The position numbers and the translations under genes were made by a program. Below are positions 23,956-35,430 of a DNA stretch of 64,000 nt, piece by piece (position 1 is the first letter of the stretch; every line of letters begins with the position of its first letter). This DNA is from Watersipora subatra (Eukaryota; Bryozoa; Gymnolaemata; Cheilostomatida; Watersiporidae), in assembly GCF_963576615.1 (NCBI RefSeq), contig NC_088716.1, forward strand, positions 57,319,681 to 57,383,680, read 5' to 3'. The notes below the pieces were generated by a model. It did not search any database and was not told the origin of the DNA. It saw nothing but the letters and a program-made list of their open reading frames with translations.

Positions 23956-25654
23956 ATCAACAGGAAACCCTGCGTATATCAACAGGAAACCCTGCGTATA
24001 TCAACAAGAAACCCTGCGTATATCAACAAGAAACCCTGCGTATATCAACAGGAAACCCTGCGTATATCAACAGGAAACCCTGCGTATATCAACAGGAAAC
24101 CCTGCGTATATCAACAAGAAATCCTGCGTATATCAACAGGAAACCCTTCGTATATCAACAGGAAACCCTGCGTATATCAACAAGAAACCCTGCGTATATC
24201 AACAAGAAACCCTGCGTATATCAACAGGAAACCCTGCGTATATCAACAGGAAACCCTGCGTATATCAACAGGAAACCCTGCGTATATCAACAGGAAACCC
24301 TGCGTATATCAACAGGAAACCCTGCGTATATCAACAGGAAACCCTGCGTATATCAACAGGAAACCCTTCGTATATCAACAGGAAACCCTGCGTATATCAA
24401 CAAGAAACCCTGCGTATATCAACAGGAAACCCTGCGTATATCAACAGGAAACCCTGCGTATATCAACAGGAAACCCTGCGTATATCAACAGGAAACCCTG
24501 CGTATATCAACAGGAAACCCTGCGTATATCAACAAGAAACCCTTCGTATATCAACAGGAAACCCTGCGTATATCAACAGGAAACCCTGCGTATATCAACA
24601 GGAAACCCTGCGTATATCAACAGGAAACCCTGCGTATATCAACAGGAAACCCTGCGTATATCAACAGGAAACCCTGCGTATATCAACAGGAAACCCTGCG
24701 TATATCAACAGGAAACCCTTCGTATATCAACAGGAAACCCTGCGTATATCAACAGGAAACCCTGCGTATATCAACAGGAAACCCTGCGTATATCAACAGG
24801 AAACCCTGCGTATATCAACAGGAAACCCTGCGTATATCAACAGGAAACCCTGCGTATATCAACAGGAAACCCTGCGTATATCAACAGGAAACCCTGCGTA
24901 TATCAACAGGAAACCCTTCGTATATCAACAGGAAACCCTGCGTATATCAACAGGAAACCCTGCGTATATCAACAGGAAATCCTGCGTATATCAACAGGAA
25001 ACCCTGCGTATATCAACAGGAAACCCTGCGTATATCAACAGGAAACCCTGCGTATATCAACAGGAAACCCTTCGTATATCAACAGGAAACCCTGCGTATA
25101 TCAACAGGAAACCCTGCGTATATCAACAGGAAACCCTTCGTATATCAACAGGAAACCCTTCGTATATCAACAGGAAACCCTGCGTATATCAACAGGAAAC
25201 CCTGCGTATATCAACAAGAAACCCTGCGTATATCAACAGGAAACCCTTCGTATATCAACAGGAAACCCTTCGTATATCAACAGGAAACCCTGCGTATATC
25301 AACAGGAAACCCTGCGTATATCAACAGGAAACCCTTCGTATATCAACAGGAAACCCTTCGTATATCAACAGGAAACCCTTCGTATATCAACAGGAAACCC
25401 TGCGTATATCAACAGGAAACCCTGCGTATATCAACAAGAAACCCTGCGTATATCAACAGGAAACCCTTCGTATATCAACAGGAAACCCTTCGTATATCAA
25501 CAGGAAACCCTGCGTATATCAACAGGAAACCCTGCGTATATCAACAGGAAACCCTGCGTATATCAACAGGAAACCCTTCGTATATCAACAGGAAACCCTG
25601 CGCATATCAACAGGAAACCCTGCGTATATCAACAAGAAACCCTTCGTATATCAA
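23956..25654. repeat. 22-bp satellite-like array, about 77 copies
   Basis: A 22-bp unit (CAACAGGAAACCCTGCGTAT plus AT) repeats without interruption for 1.7 kb. Nearly all variation is at two sites, AGG/AAG in the first half and CTGCG/CTTCG in the second. Because 22 is not a multiple of three and the unit has no forward stop in any phase, all three plus-strand frames stay open, which yields a 587-codon frame with a 22-residue period (start 23951, stop 25714). The minus strand meets a stop every 66 bp in each frame. No domain, signal peptide or exon context supports a protein, so I treat it as tandem DNA. Confidence 0.9.
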
Positions 25655-25714
25655 GTTTTAACAAAATCAGGATTTAGAAATTGCAAGCCAGCAAAGTCTA
25701 CAATAAAACGATAA

Positions 25715-26413
25715 ATTGTTTTTATTGTCTCTATTCTTATTTATTTCTTTTTATTACTTCAGTAATACTTTTTATTGCCTTATTACATCAGTAAAACTAA
25801 AAGTAAATTAATCTGCTATGAAAGCATTTTTCTACCTCAAGTGAAAAAAACAATGTACACATAAACATAATTTTAAATCAAATGTTGTCATAAGAAAGTA
25901 TGTTTAGATTCACGAAGAGATTTTTGGCTATTTAAACATTTACTTTACTCGAATAAACAATGTTTTTTTCTCATTAAAAAGCAGCATTCTAAAAATATAT
26001 TAAAATTTTTGCAAAAACAGATGTAAACATAAACTAGTTATCTTTTTAGGGAAATACTTTGCTGTATAATTTCATTGTAAATCAATTGTGTTAAATAACA
26101 AAGTCGTAAAAATTAAGTTGTGAAAAAAGCCTTTATATGTCACTGATCAGTTCTTTACTTTTAGATTTTTGCCAGAACAGCTAAACAATTGTTGGCGTAA
26201 TCCGCTTTGCAAAAGGTTCTTTAGGTGAAAAATTACGTTGTGTTTTTTAACAGTTATTTTTGAAAAATAAATCGATCAAATTTGTCTTGAATCATCAGAT
26301 ATCAGATAGAAAGGTGACATGTGATTGGTTAATTGTTGTTTGCTTTTTTGCCTTTTTAAATGTTGCTTCCCCTTAAAAGAGAATTCTAGGGGCTTTTGTA
26401 ACGCCATAAATAC
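25715..26413. other. No gene recognised
   Basis: AT-rich sequence between the 22-bp array and element 2. No frame, repeat family or regulatory structure could be supported. The last five bases, AATAC (26409-26413), are the target-site duplication of element 2. Confidence 0.5.
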
Positions 26414-27342
26414 TGTAGCTGCGCTTAGTTAGAAGTAGAACTTGGCACGGTTGTTTGTTTGTTTTACTGATGACTGTGCTGTTGTAGCTCATTGCACTGG
26501 GTGGGCGGGCTGCTCTGATCTGGTTTTGTGTTTTGATGAACTGGTGGGTGACCGTCCTATCCGGATGTTCTTTTTGTTGATGTCACAGCACAAATGCTGT
26601 CAGCACAAAGAAATGTATGATGTCACGAGTTGCATTAGCCGAAAATTGTTGATTTTCAAGTATTTTAAGTAACAAAAGATGAATCAACTTTCCTGTTGCT
26701 TACCAATTGCAAAAGTATTTAGGTGCTACAATTTCTAATTTTATACCTGTTTACAAGATGCCATAGTATATAAGCAGGCAGACTTTCACAAGTGGACAGT
26801 AGCGCTTTGAGAATTCTCTCTCACCTACATATTATTTTTCTGAAGTATTACAGTCATATCACATGTATTAGGAATTATTCTGAAGATCAAACTAATCACA
26901 GTATTAAACCAGTCAGATCTGTTATGGAGAGAGCACAAGGTATGTTGTGTTTTTATTGCTACATTTAGTTTTGTATTTACTGCTACAATTGTATTTAATC
27001 AAGGCTTTGAATTCTACAAGGTTGGCAACTTATTACTGCTTATTTTTGGCTGTATTAGCAATCATCTGAAATGTCACATAGGATGAACAATATGCTGACA
27101 TTGAAGAATTAGTAGTGTTGAACTGCTGCCTGGCTTATTTTATCATGCTTGTATTTTTACTTATATTCACTTGTAGTTTTACTTGCTTATGTTTTAAAGA
27201 AATCGACTGATGTGAAACTCAATGCATATATAGTATTGTATAAACTGCATTTTACCATTTTGTAGTTTTTACGGTGTGAACTACGTCAATAAAGTTCATA
27301 TCAGTCATAAACCACTCTTCCTTATAACGGATCGTGACTACA
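26414..27342 (+). repeat. 5' LTR of BEL/Pao element 2
   Basis: This 929-bp LTR carries the parts expected of a working promoter and terminator: TATATAA at 26767-26773 and AATAAA at 27288-27293. Between them is a short ATG frame of five codons (M-E-R-A-Q) at 26924 that runs into a good 5' splice site, G|GTATGT, at 26939/26940. A 76-codon frame inside the LTR (26442-26672) is repeated in the other LTR and has no recognisable domain. Confidence 0.95.
26767..26773 (+). promoter_or_regulatory. TATA box in 5' LTR of element 2
   Basis: TATATAA, followed about 30 bp downstream by a GC-richer stretch (TGGACAGTAGCGC) where transcription could start. The equivalent site in the 3' LTR is 34263-34269. 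Confidence 0.55.
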
Positions 27343-27934
27343 GTAAAAACTTATTCTCCCATGGAGTCAAGAGTGGTAACCAGAGCTCAATAAACAACCT
27401 ATTCACCCAAAAGAGTCAAGAGAAGCCAGCGAAAGCTCAGCATACAGCAGGAATAGCTTATTCGCCTACCTTCTACAAAGACAATCAATAACATTGAAAC
27501 AACTGACATGGATATCTGAGACTATACCTAGCCAATACACATCAACACTGAAGTCTGAGGTCGGTGAGTGATAATCACTTCAGCTATCAGAAAAGACATT
27601 AGAAAACAGCACAGCTTGGTTTTTTCTTGGCAATCATTACTTAGGCTAATCTTTCTTGTAATTGCGATTGGTAAGCCATTGGAAGGTGCAAAATCATACT
27701 TCTGTCAGTGTGACATCATATTTGAGACAAAAATCCAATTTTTGGCAAGCATTTGAAAACGGACATCGATTAAAACGTCTGGCTGGGTAGGTTTTGCTAC
27801 TGTTCTTCAGAGCTCGGCTGGGGTTATGGGTAGTTTTGTCTGGTTTATGTGCATGACTTATGACATATATCAGAACTATGCATATCAGGCAAGCAATCCT
27901 GCCATCATTTAGTATGTCCTAGATTAAAAGCAAG
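27343..27934 (+). other. 5' leader of element 2
   Basis: Non-coding leader between LTR and gag-pol. It starts GTAAAAACTTATTCTCCC directly after the LTR. The primer-binding site should lie here, possibly at one of the TGG triplets near 27362-27380, but the primer tRNA cannot be named. Short frames present are not credible genes. Confidence 0.55.
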
Positions 27935-30900
27935 ATGACTAAGTCCAAACGTAGTCGAAAACAAAGTAGAAAGGCTACTGAAAACGAAATTGCTTTGCGT
28001 AAAAACAATATAGCAAGTTGTATCAGAAAGTTCAATAAGCTGACCAAAAAAGGTCCTGCATGCACTAATGAGATAAAAGACAAAATAACAGACATATACC
28101 TTGATGTAACTGCCGAGCTAGACATTTTATGTAAGCTTGAACCTGAGTTCACTGAAGATGAACAGGTTAGAGAGCAAGTCGCATTAATGGAAAAATATGT
28201 CAAAACTGAAAGTGGCAAATTTCCAAGAGCTTCGCATTCGGTTCACAGTCATAGTCAAAGTAAAGTTTCTAAGAGTTCAATAGCTATAGAAGTAGCAAGA
28301 ATTCAAACCGAAGAGGTTGAGGCTGAAATTCAAGCACTGCGAGTGCAAGCAGAAAATGAGCGTGTGCTTAATGAACTTGAGCAGAAATTAAAAGACCAGA
28401 AATTAAAAATGCAACAGCAGTCTTTAGTTGACAAAAGAAATAGGCTTTCTTTGAGGCGCAGACTACTAGAAGAAAATGGTGTAGATGAAAGAGAAGAAAT
28501 TGTTCAAGCTCTTGACAACACGCCATATGTAGGCGCTAGTAATGAGATTGCGCAACCCTCAGCAGAGGAAAATGTAGTTGAAAACGATCAGCAATCCTTG
28601 GTAGTGTCAGTAAAAAGTAATGTATCGGAAGCTCAAATATTAGCAGATTCCATCGCAAAAGCTGTACACAGTAGTAAGTTCCCTGTGCCTGAACCTCCAA
28701 TATTTTCTGGGAATCCATTAGAGTATGTTAATTGGGAAGTGTCTTTTAGATCACTTGTGGAGAGATCTGGTATACCAGACTCTGATAAAATCCACTACCT
28801 TAAGCAATACTTAGCAGGTCCAGCAAAGGAGGCAGTGAGTGGGCTATTTTATCTCCAATCTAGCGATGCATATGAAAAAGCAAGAAAAAAGTTAAAGGAG
28901 CGTTTTGGTTCTGATTGTGCTGTAGCAGAAGCTTTCAGGTCAAAACTGGAACAATGGCCAAAAATCAAAGGCAACGACAATGCACACATACAAAAATTTG
29001 CAGATTTTCTCAGCCAATGTGAGACAGTAATGTCACACCTTGAAGGATTGAAAATTCTCAATGATTCACGTTACAACATGGCACTCGCGGCTAAGCTGCC
29101 TGATTGGCTAGCAAATAGATGGAAACGTAAAATTGTAGAACACAAAAAGTCAGCAGGAAAGTTTCCTGCTTTTAGCATGTTTGTTGAATTTGTAAATAAT
29201 GAGTCTGACATTCTAAATGATCCTTCAATTGTCAGTTACTCAACTAGCTCTGACGACACAAAGCAACCAAAAAAGCCAACTAAATCTAAATCGACAGCTC
29301 ACCTGGCAACCAGCAACAGTAACAGTGGTGACCGCAATAGTGATTCTAATAGTAACTCCAAAGCTAAGCCGTCTTGTGCCTTTTGTCACCTGTCTAATCA
29401 TGATTTAGCTGAATGCAGAAAGCTAGCAAGAAAAACTGCAGAAGAAAAGAAGCAGTTTGTACTTGAACAAAAACTATGCTTTTCTTGCCTAAAAGCTACT
29501 GATCACAGATCAGCACAGTGCACTAGCAAAGCAACTTGTAAGGCTTGTGGAAAGAATCATCCTACTGCACTGCATGTTGAACGAGTGCCAAAAACAGAAA
29601 ATCAAAAGAATGACAATGCTGCCAGCCCTACAAAAACAAAGGATCACATGGCAACAACCACAGGTGCAAGTACACCTAATCCACCAGCAAAGGCTGCTAA
29701 TAATGAATCAAAAGCACTTGCAACTTGTAGTGACAGTCAAGCAAATTCAAGCAACAGTCTCAGCTCTATGATAGTGCCAGTTTGGTTATCTAGCACAAAC
29801 CAACCTAGTAAGGAAATTCTAGTCTATGCAATGTTAGACACAATGTCAGATACTACATTTGTCACAAACAATGCAGTTAGATGGTTGAACACTGTAGGGA
29901 AACCAACTACACTTCAATTGACGACAATGACTGCGAGTAGCAAAAACATAGAGTGTAAGATGTATACAGATTTGGTAATCAGAGGTTATAGCGCTCACGA
30001 TAGTATACAAGTGCCTTGTGCTTATACTAGAGACTCTATACCGTTGGATAAGAGCCACATACCAAGTGCACAAATGACCAAAGATTGGCCACATTTGCAA
30101 GCAATAGCACATGAAATTCCAAACCTGCAAGGAGAAAAAGTTGAAGTAGGCATGCTTATAGGGTATAACATGTCTAGAGCTCTTGTGCCTTTAAAGTCCA
30201 TAATTGGCGCTAGTCATGCAGACCCTTATGCAGTACAAACCCCATTAGGCTGGAGCATAGTTGGAAAATTGCAAAAAGGTTCGAAAGAAGAGTTTAATCA
30301 CACCAGTCATAGGATCATGACATTGCAAAACCAAAATCATGCTGAACTTGAGCCAAAAGCAGTAACGTTTGTGTGTAAAGCAGAAGCAACTGATGAACTT
30401 TGCAGCAAACAGATTATAGATCTATTACAACAAGACTTTACAGAGAAACAAAGTCCTGAGTTGAAGCAAATCCCTATGTCTCAAGAAGACAAACGTTTTG
30501 TCAGTACACTCTCTGAACAAGCAGAACAAACTCAGCAAGGCTTTTACTCAATGCCATTGCCATTCAAAACAAGGCCTGTAATGCCTAACAACCTAGCCAT
30601 GGCAAAAAAGAGGTTTTCACTCTTGCAAAAGAAAATGGAAAAGGACGAACAGTACCGCAATGATTATATTGCATTCATGGCAGCAATAATAGAAGCAGGG
30701 GATGCTGAATTGGTGCCCACTAACAGCAAAGCAACTCCAGGTGAAGTTTGGTATATTCCGCATTTTGGAGTATACCATCCTAAAAAACCTGATAAAATCC
30801 GAGTTGTATTTGACTGTAGTGCTAAATATCAAGCCACATGCCTAAATGAGCATTTGCTGCAAGGACCTGATTTGTTGAATAGCCTTGTAGGCATACTGCA

Positions 30901-33790
30901 CAGATTCAGAAAAGGACAAATTGCAATTATGTGCGATATCCAACGGATGTTCCACATGTTCAGAGTGCATGAGTCTGATAGAGATTTCCTGAGATTTTTA
31001 TGGTACAAAGATGACACCATGTCACAAATAGCAGAGTATAGAATGGCTGTGCACTTATTTGGTGCCACTTCTTCTCCTGGGTGTGCCACCTTTGGCCTAC
31101 GCAAGCTAGTGGCAGACAAGCATGACCCAGAGCAACCATATAGTGTGCAAGCCAAACACTTCATAACACATGACTTTTATGTAGACGATGGATTAATGAG
31201 CTTGGACTCACAAGAGCAGGCCATAGGTGTCATAAACAATGCTATAGAGTTATGCTCAAAAGGCAATGTAAGATTGCACAAGTTTGTGTGCAACAACAGG
31301 GAAGTTATGACCGCAGTGCCTGAGACAGAAAAGGCAGCCAACTTCCAAGATTTAGACTTGCAGGCTGCGAATAGCGCTCTTCCAATAGAGCGTGCATTAG
31401 GCATACAATGGTGTGTTGAGAATGACCAGTTTCAGTTCAAAATAGCCTTAAAAAGTCAGCCAGTAACCAGGCGTGGCATCCTGTCCACAATAGCTTCAGT
31501 TTTTGACCCTTTAGGTCTCATTTCTCCTTTCATTTTGAAGGGGAAACAAATCTTGCAAGAGATGTGCAAAGAAAATCTAGAGTGGGATGATCCACTACCG
31601 GAGCATCTGCAGAACCAATGGCAATGCTGGATGCATGACTTAGTTGCATTAGCACAAATCAAAATAGACAGATGTTTGAAACCTTCAGACTTTGAAAATA
31701 TCATTTCAACTGAATTGCATCATTTTTCAGATGCTAGCAATCTAGGCTATGGGCAATGCTCATACATAAGATATGTCAATGCTGACAATAGAGTTCATTG
31801 CACTTTGCTTTGTGGTAAATCTAGAGTTGCACCTTTAAAGCAAGTGACAATTCCTAGAGCAGAACTACAAGCTGCTGTACTTTCAGCTACAATAGCACAC
31901 AACCTGAAATCAGAATTAAAGCTGAATAACCTCACAAAGGAGGTGTTTTGGACTGATTCCAAAGTAGTGCTTGGATACATACACAATGAGGCTCGCAGAT
32001 TCCATGTCTATGTAGCCAACAGAGTTCAGCAGATAACTGACATTACACTTGCTGATCAATGGCAATACATCAGCACTCAAGAGAATCCTGCAGACATTGC
32101 CTCTAGAGGAGCTAATATAAAAAGCCTGGTGGACTCATGCTGGCTAACTGGTCCCAAGTTCTTAAGGAACAGTAACCTCCAACTGTTTCCTGTAGCTAAA
32201 GAATACACAACACTGAACCCTACTGACCCTGAGATTAAAGCTACCTGTCACAGTCTCACAAGCTCAAAGAAACTGACCATGACTGACAGGCTGACAGCAT
32301 ACTCAAGCCTCCAGTCAGCTGTGAGAGCAGTAAGCAAGTTACAAAGCTTTGTGAGATCTAAGACAGGTGCACACAGTATCATTTCTAAAGTAGAGGCTCA
32401 TGAAAAGGCTAAACTTACAATCCTAAAGTGGGCCCAGCAAGGGGGACTCACAGAATATGAACAAATAAAGCAAGGAACCTTAAGTAAATCTAGTGCGTTA
32501 GCAAAGCTTGACCCATTTATTGACAGTTCAGGAATAATCAGGGTGGGTGGCAGACTTAAAGAAGCAAACTTGCCCTTTGCAGAAACTCACCCTATAGTAT
32601 TACCCAAGAAATCACATGTCACACAACTGGTGATAGCAAATTGCCACAGGGCAGTAGCGCACCAAGGAAAAGGTATTACACTCAATGAAATTAGGTCATC
32701 TGGCTATTGGATACTAGGAGGCAGCTCTCTTGTAGCTTCATACATACATAGCTGTATACAATGTAGAAAGCAGCGGCGTCCAACAGAAAGCCAAAAAATG
32801 GCAGATTTGCCAAGTGAACGGGTGAACAGTGCTCCACCCTTTACATATGTGGGGTGCGATTGCTTCGGACCATTTATAGTGAAAGAGAACAGAAAAGAGC
32901 TAAAGCGCTATGGGGTAATATTTACATGCATGGCATCTCGAGCAATTCATGTCGAGGTCCTAGATGACATGAGTACAGATGCATTCATCAATGCGCTTAG
33001 ATGCTTTATAGCAATCAGGGGACCAATAAGACAACTCCACACTGATAGAGGCACAAACTTTATCGGTGCCGCTAATGAGTTTGCTAAAACTTTCAAAGAG
33101 GGCAGCCACAACAAATTTACAAAATTTGCCCAAAGCAACCACTTTGACTTTGTTACAAACCCACCTCACTCTAGTCATATGGGAGGAGCGTGGGAAAGGC
33201 ACATCAGAACCATCAGAAGTGTGTTAAATTCTATTCTTATGAACAGTCATAACAGACTAGACACAGGCACACTTCGGACGTTTCTTTATGAGGCCATGGC
33301 CATAACAAATTGCAGACCACTGACTGCAGTTAGTGACAACAGTAGTGTAGAAACTGCACTGTCTCCAAATCAGTTGCTTACAATGAAGTCACAAGTAGTC
33401 ATGCCTCCACCTGGAGAGTTTGACTCTGAAGACACCTACTCTCGAAAACGATGGAGAGTTGTGCAGGGATTGGCCAACACTTTCTGGTCCCGTTGGCGTA
33501 AGGAATATCTCCAAACCTTGCAAAAAAGACAAAAGTGGACAAAGGTATGTCCCAACATAGAGAAAGATGACATTGTCATCTTACAAGATGACTCCAAACA
33601 TCGGAATCATTGGCCACTCGCAAGAGTAATGGAAACTATCCCAAGCAAAGACAAATTAGTCAGAAAAGTTAAACTGCTATTAGCAGATGGTCGTATAGAC
33701 AACAAGGGTAGACGACTCTCATCACAAGTATTTTTAGAAAGACCTATCAATAAAGTAATACTTCTGTGCAAACCTCATGCAAATATTTAG
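27935..33790 (+). CDS. BEL/Pao gag-pol polyprotein, element 2 (1951 aa)
   Basis: One uninterrupted frame. The lysine-rich N-terminus and a coiled-coil-like stretch (about 110-190) lead into a DUF1759-type Gag region (from about 248, EPPIFSGNPLEYVNW). Zinc knuckles are CX2CX4HX4C near 481, CX2CX5HX4C near 520, and CX2CX3HX4H. The protease motif is LDTMSD with Asp635, lacking the usual glycine after Asp-Thr. Reverse transcriptase YVDD is at 1082-1085. RNase H acidic motifs FSDAS (about 1263), RAELQ, WTDS (about 1341) and NPAD (about 1385) are all present. The integrase has HX4H...CX2C near 1565-1610, then Asp1642, Asp1704 and Glu1754 (DX49E). A DUF5641-like tail ends the protein. The ATG at 27935 is the first in frame before Gag. 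It differs throughout from elements 1 and 3, so it is a separate family. Confidence 0.95.
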   Translation: MTKSKRSRKQSRKATENEIALRKNNIASCIRKFNKLTKKGPACTNEIKDKITDIYLDVTAELDILCKLEPEFTEDEQVREQVALMEKYVKTESGKFPRASHSVHSHSQSKVSKSSIAIEVARIQTEEVEAEIQALRVQAENERVLNELEQKLKDQKLKMQQQSLVDKRNRLSLRRRLLEENGVDEREEIVQALDNTPYVGASNEIAQPSAEENVVENDQQSLVVSVKSNVSEAQILADSIAKAVHSSKFPVPEPPIFSGNPLEYVNWEVSFRSLVERSGIPDSDKIHYLKQYLAGPAKEAVSGLFYLQSSDAYEKARKKLKERFGSDCAVAEAFRSKLEQWPKIKGNDNAHIQKFADFLSQCETVMSHLEGLKILNDSRYNMALAAKLPDWLANRWKRKIVEHKKSAGKFPAFSMFVEFVNNESDILNDPSIVSYSTSSDDTKQPKKPTKSKSTAHLATSNSNSGDRNSDSNSNSKAKPSCAFCHLSNHDLAECRKLARKTAEEKKQFVLEQKLCFSCLKATDHRSAQCTSKATCKACGKNHPTALHVERVPKTENQKNDNAASPTKTKDHMATTTGASTPNPPAKAANNESKALATCSDSQANSSNSLSSMIVPVWLSSTNQPSKEILVYAMLDTMSDTTFVTNNAVRWLNTVGKPTTLQLTTMTASSKNIECKMYTDLVIRGYSAHDSIQVPCAYTRDSIPLDKSHIPSAQMTKDWPHLQAIAHEIPNLQGEKVEVGMLIGYNMSRALVPLKSIIGASHADPYAVQTPLGWSIVGKLQKGSKEEFNHTSHRIMTLQNQNHAELEPKAVTFVCKAEATDELCSKQIIDLLQQDFTEKQSPELKQIPMSQEDKRFVSTLSEQAEQTQQGFYSMPLPFKTRPVMPNNLAMAKKRFSLLQKKMEKDEQYRNDYIAFMAAIIEAGDAELVPTNSKATPGEVWYIPHFGVYHPKKPDKIRVVFDCSAKYQATCLNEHLLQGPDLLNSLVGILHRFRKGQIAIMCDIQRMFHMFRVHESDRDFLRFLWYKDDTMSQIAEYRMAVHLFGATSSPGCATFGLRKLVADKHDPEQPYSVQAKHFITHDFYVDDGLMSLDSQEQAIGVINNAIELCSKGNVRLHKFVCNNREVMTAVPETEKAANFQDLDLQAANSALPIERALGIQWCVENDQFQFKIALKSQPVTRRGILSTIASVFDPLGLISPFILKGKQILQEMCKENLEWDDPLPEHLQNQWQCWMHDLVALAQIKIDRCLKPSDFENIISTELHHFSDASNLGYGQCSYIRYVNADNRVHCTLLCGKSRVAPLKQVTIPRAELQAAVLSATIAHNLKSELKLNNLTKEVFWTDSKVVLGYIHNEARRFHVYVANRVQQITDITLADQWQYISTQENPADIASRGANIKSLVDSCWLTGPKFLRNSNLQLFPVAKEYTTLNPTDPEIKATCHSLTSSKKLTMTDRLTAYSSLQSAVRAVSKLQSFVRSKTGAHSIISKVEAHEKAKLTILKWAQQGGLTEYEQIKQGTLSKSSALAKLDPFIDSSGIIRVGGRLKEANLPFAETHPIVLPKKSHVTQLVIANCHRAVAHQGKGITLNEIRSSGYWILGGSSLVASYIHSCIQCRKQRRPTESQKMADLPSERVNSAPPFTYVGCDCFGPFIVKENRKELKRYGVIFTCMASRAIHVEVLDDMSTDAFINALRCFIAIRGPIRQLHTDRGTNFIGAANEFAKTFKEGSHNKFTKFAQSNHFDFVTNPPHSSHMGGAWERHIRTIRSVLNSILMNSHNRLDTGTLRTFLYEAMAITNCRPLTAVSDNSSVETALSPNQLLTMKSQVVMPPPGEFDSEDTYSRKRWRVVQGLANTFWSRWRKEYLQTLQKRQKWTKVCPNIEKDDIVILQDDSKHRNHWPLARVMETIPSKDKLVRKVKLLLADGRIDNKGRRLSSQVFLERPINKVILLCKPHANI

Positions 33791-33898
33791 CCAAACATTC
33801 ATTTATTATAGCTTTCTGTAGTTTTGCTGATTATATGTTATCATTAGCTCCTATAGGATTATCGTGCTAGTATTGAATTCGACAAAAGGGGTCGAATT

Positions 33899-33909
33899 AA
33901 AGAGGGGAG
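33899..33909 (+). other. Polypurine tract of element 2
   Basis: AAAGAGGGGAG lies immediately before the 3' LTR, the expected position and composition for second-strand priming. Confidence 0.85.
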
Positions 33910-34838
33910 TGTAGCTGCGCTTAGTTAGAAGTAGAACTTGGCACGGTTGTTTGTTTGTTTTACTGATGACTGTGCTGTTGTAGCTCATTGCACTGGGTGG
34001 GCGGGCTGCTCTGATCTGGTTTTGTGTTTTGATGAACTGGTGGGTGACCGTCCTATCCGGATGTTCTTTTTGTTGATGTCACAGCACAAATGCTGTCAGC
34101 ACAAAGAAATGTATGATGTCACGAGTTGCATTAGCCGAAAATTGTTGATTTTCAAGTATTTTAAGTAACAAAAGATGAATCAACTTTCCTGTTGCTTACC
34201 AATTGCAAAAGTATTTAGGTGCTACAATTTCTAATTTTATACCTGTTTACAAGATGCCATAGTATATAAGCAGGCAGACTTTCACAAGTGGACAGTAGCG
34301 CTTTGAGAATTCTCTCTCACCTACATATTATTTTTCTGAAGTATTACAGTCATATCACATGTATTAGGAATTATTCTGAAGATCAAACTAATCACAGTAT
34401 TAAACCAGTCAGATCTGTTATGGAGAGAGCACAAGGTATGTTGTGTTTTTATTGCTACATTTAGTTTTGTATTTACTGCTACAATTGTATTTAATCAAGG
34501 CTTTGAATTCTACAAGGTTGGCAACTTATTACTGCTTATTTTTGGCTGTATTAGCAATCATCTGAAATGTCACATAGGATGAACAATATGCTGACATTGA
34601 AGAATTAGTAGTGTTGAACTGCTGCCTGGCTTATTTTATCATGCTTGTATTTTTACTTATATTCACTTGTAGTTTTACTTGCTTATGTTTTAAAGAAATC
34701 GACTGATGTGAAACTCAATGCATATATAGTATTGTATAAACTGCATTTTACCATTTTGTAGTTTTTACGGTGTGAACTACGTCAATAAAGTTCATATCAG
34801 TCATAAACCACTCTTCCTTATAACGGATCGTGACTACA
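33910..34838 (+). repeat. 3' LTR of BEL/Pao element 2
   Basis: Same length (929 bp) as the 5' LTR and no difference found by eye. AATAAA at 34784-34789 is the likely polyadenylation signal. It is followed by AATAC, the target-site duplication. Confidence 0.95.
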
Positions 34839-35430
34839 AATACTGACCTCAAAGGCATATGGTAAACCTTTATTAAATATGCAAGGCTGGTTAGCCAACA
34901 GTGTCAGCGTGAACAACTCTGGTGAACTACAGCAAATCAACTCTGCTATGCTTAGACTCTATAAGATAAAAAATAATTACTAAGGTAAAGCTAGCTTAGG
35001 ATATATTGCGAATATTGTGGTGACAAACAATAAATGTGCAGGCGAATCACAAGATGGAAACAAAGGATATGTTCTAATCAATTTCGGCATCCACCTAGGA
35101 AAACTTGCAGGATCTGGAAGATGTACACATTTGAATACAATATGACCTGAGTTTTGGCAAGTTTTACGCTCTCTTCCTTGCTTATTTTCACTGATCAGCT
35201 GTCACAACTTTCATTGACGTTTATAATGTTTAATCTAAATACTTACTTCCAGTCACAAGGTTGCACCTGTTTGTGCAAAGATGCCAAGTCACGGGATGTG
35301 TGCGGGTAAACTGTTTATTTTAGTGCGTCATGCTTTTTTATTACGAAACACTTCTCTGAGCTTTTGAAGGGTTGATAGGATTCGCAGATGTGTATGTAGT
35401 ATTAAACTTAACAGTTCTTTGACCATAAAT

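Larger units (their letters stand above)
26414..34838 (+). mobile_element. BEL/Pao LTR retrotransposon 2, complete (8425 bp)
   Basis: LTRs at 26414-27342 and 33910-34838 are each exactly 929 bp and appear identical by eye. AATAC flanks both ends (26409-26413 and 34839-34843) as a 5-bp target-site duplication. LTR termini are TGTAG and CTACA. One plus-strand gag-pol frame fills the interior and there is no env-like frame. Identical LTRs and an unbroken frame indicate a very recent, possibly still mobile insertion. Confidence 0.96.

Noticed and set aside
23951-25714. 587-codon frame over the 22-bp array as a repetitive protein gene
   Set aside because: Openness follows from the unit length and lack of forward stops; there is no signal peptide, promoter, domain or exon context. 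Kept as a repeat and as a point to check.
26442-26672. 76-codon frame present in both LTRs of element 2
   Set aside because: It lies upstream of the TATA box in the LTR and has no known domain; its duplication only reflects the two LTRs.
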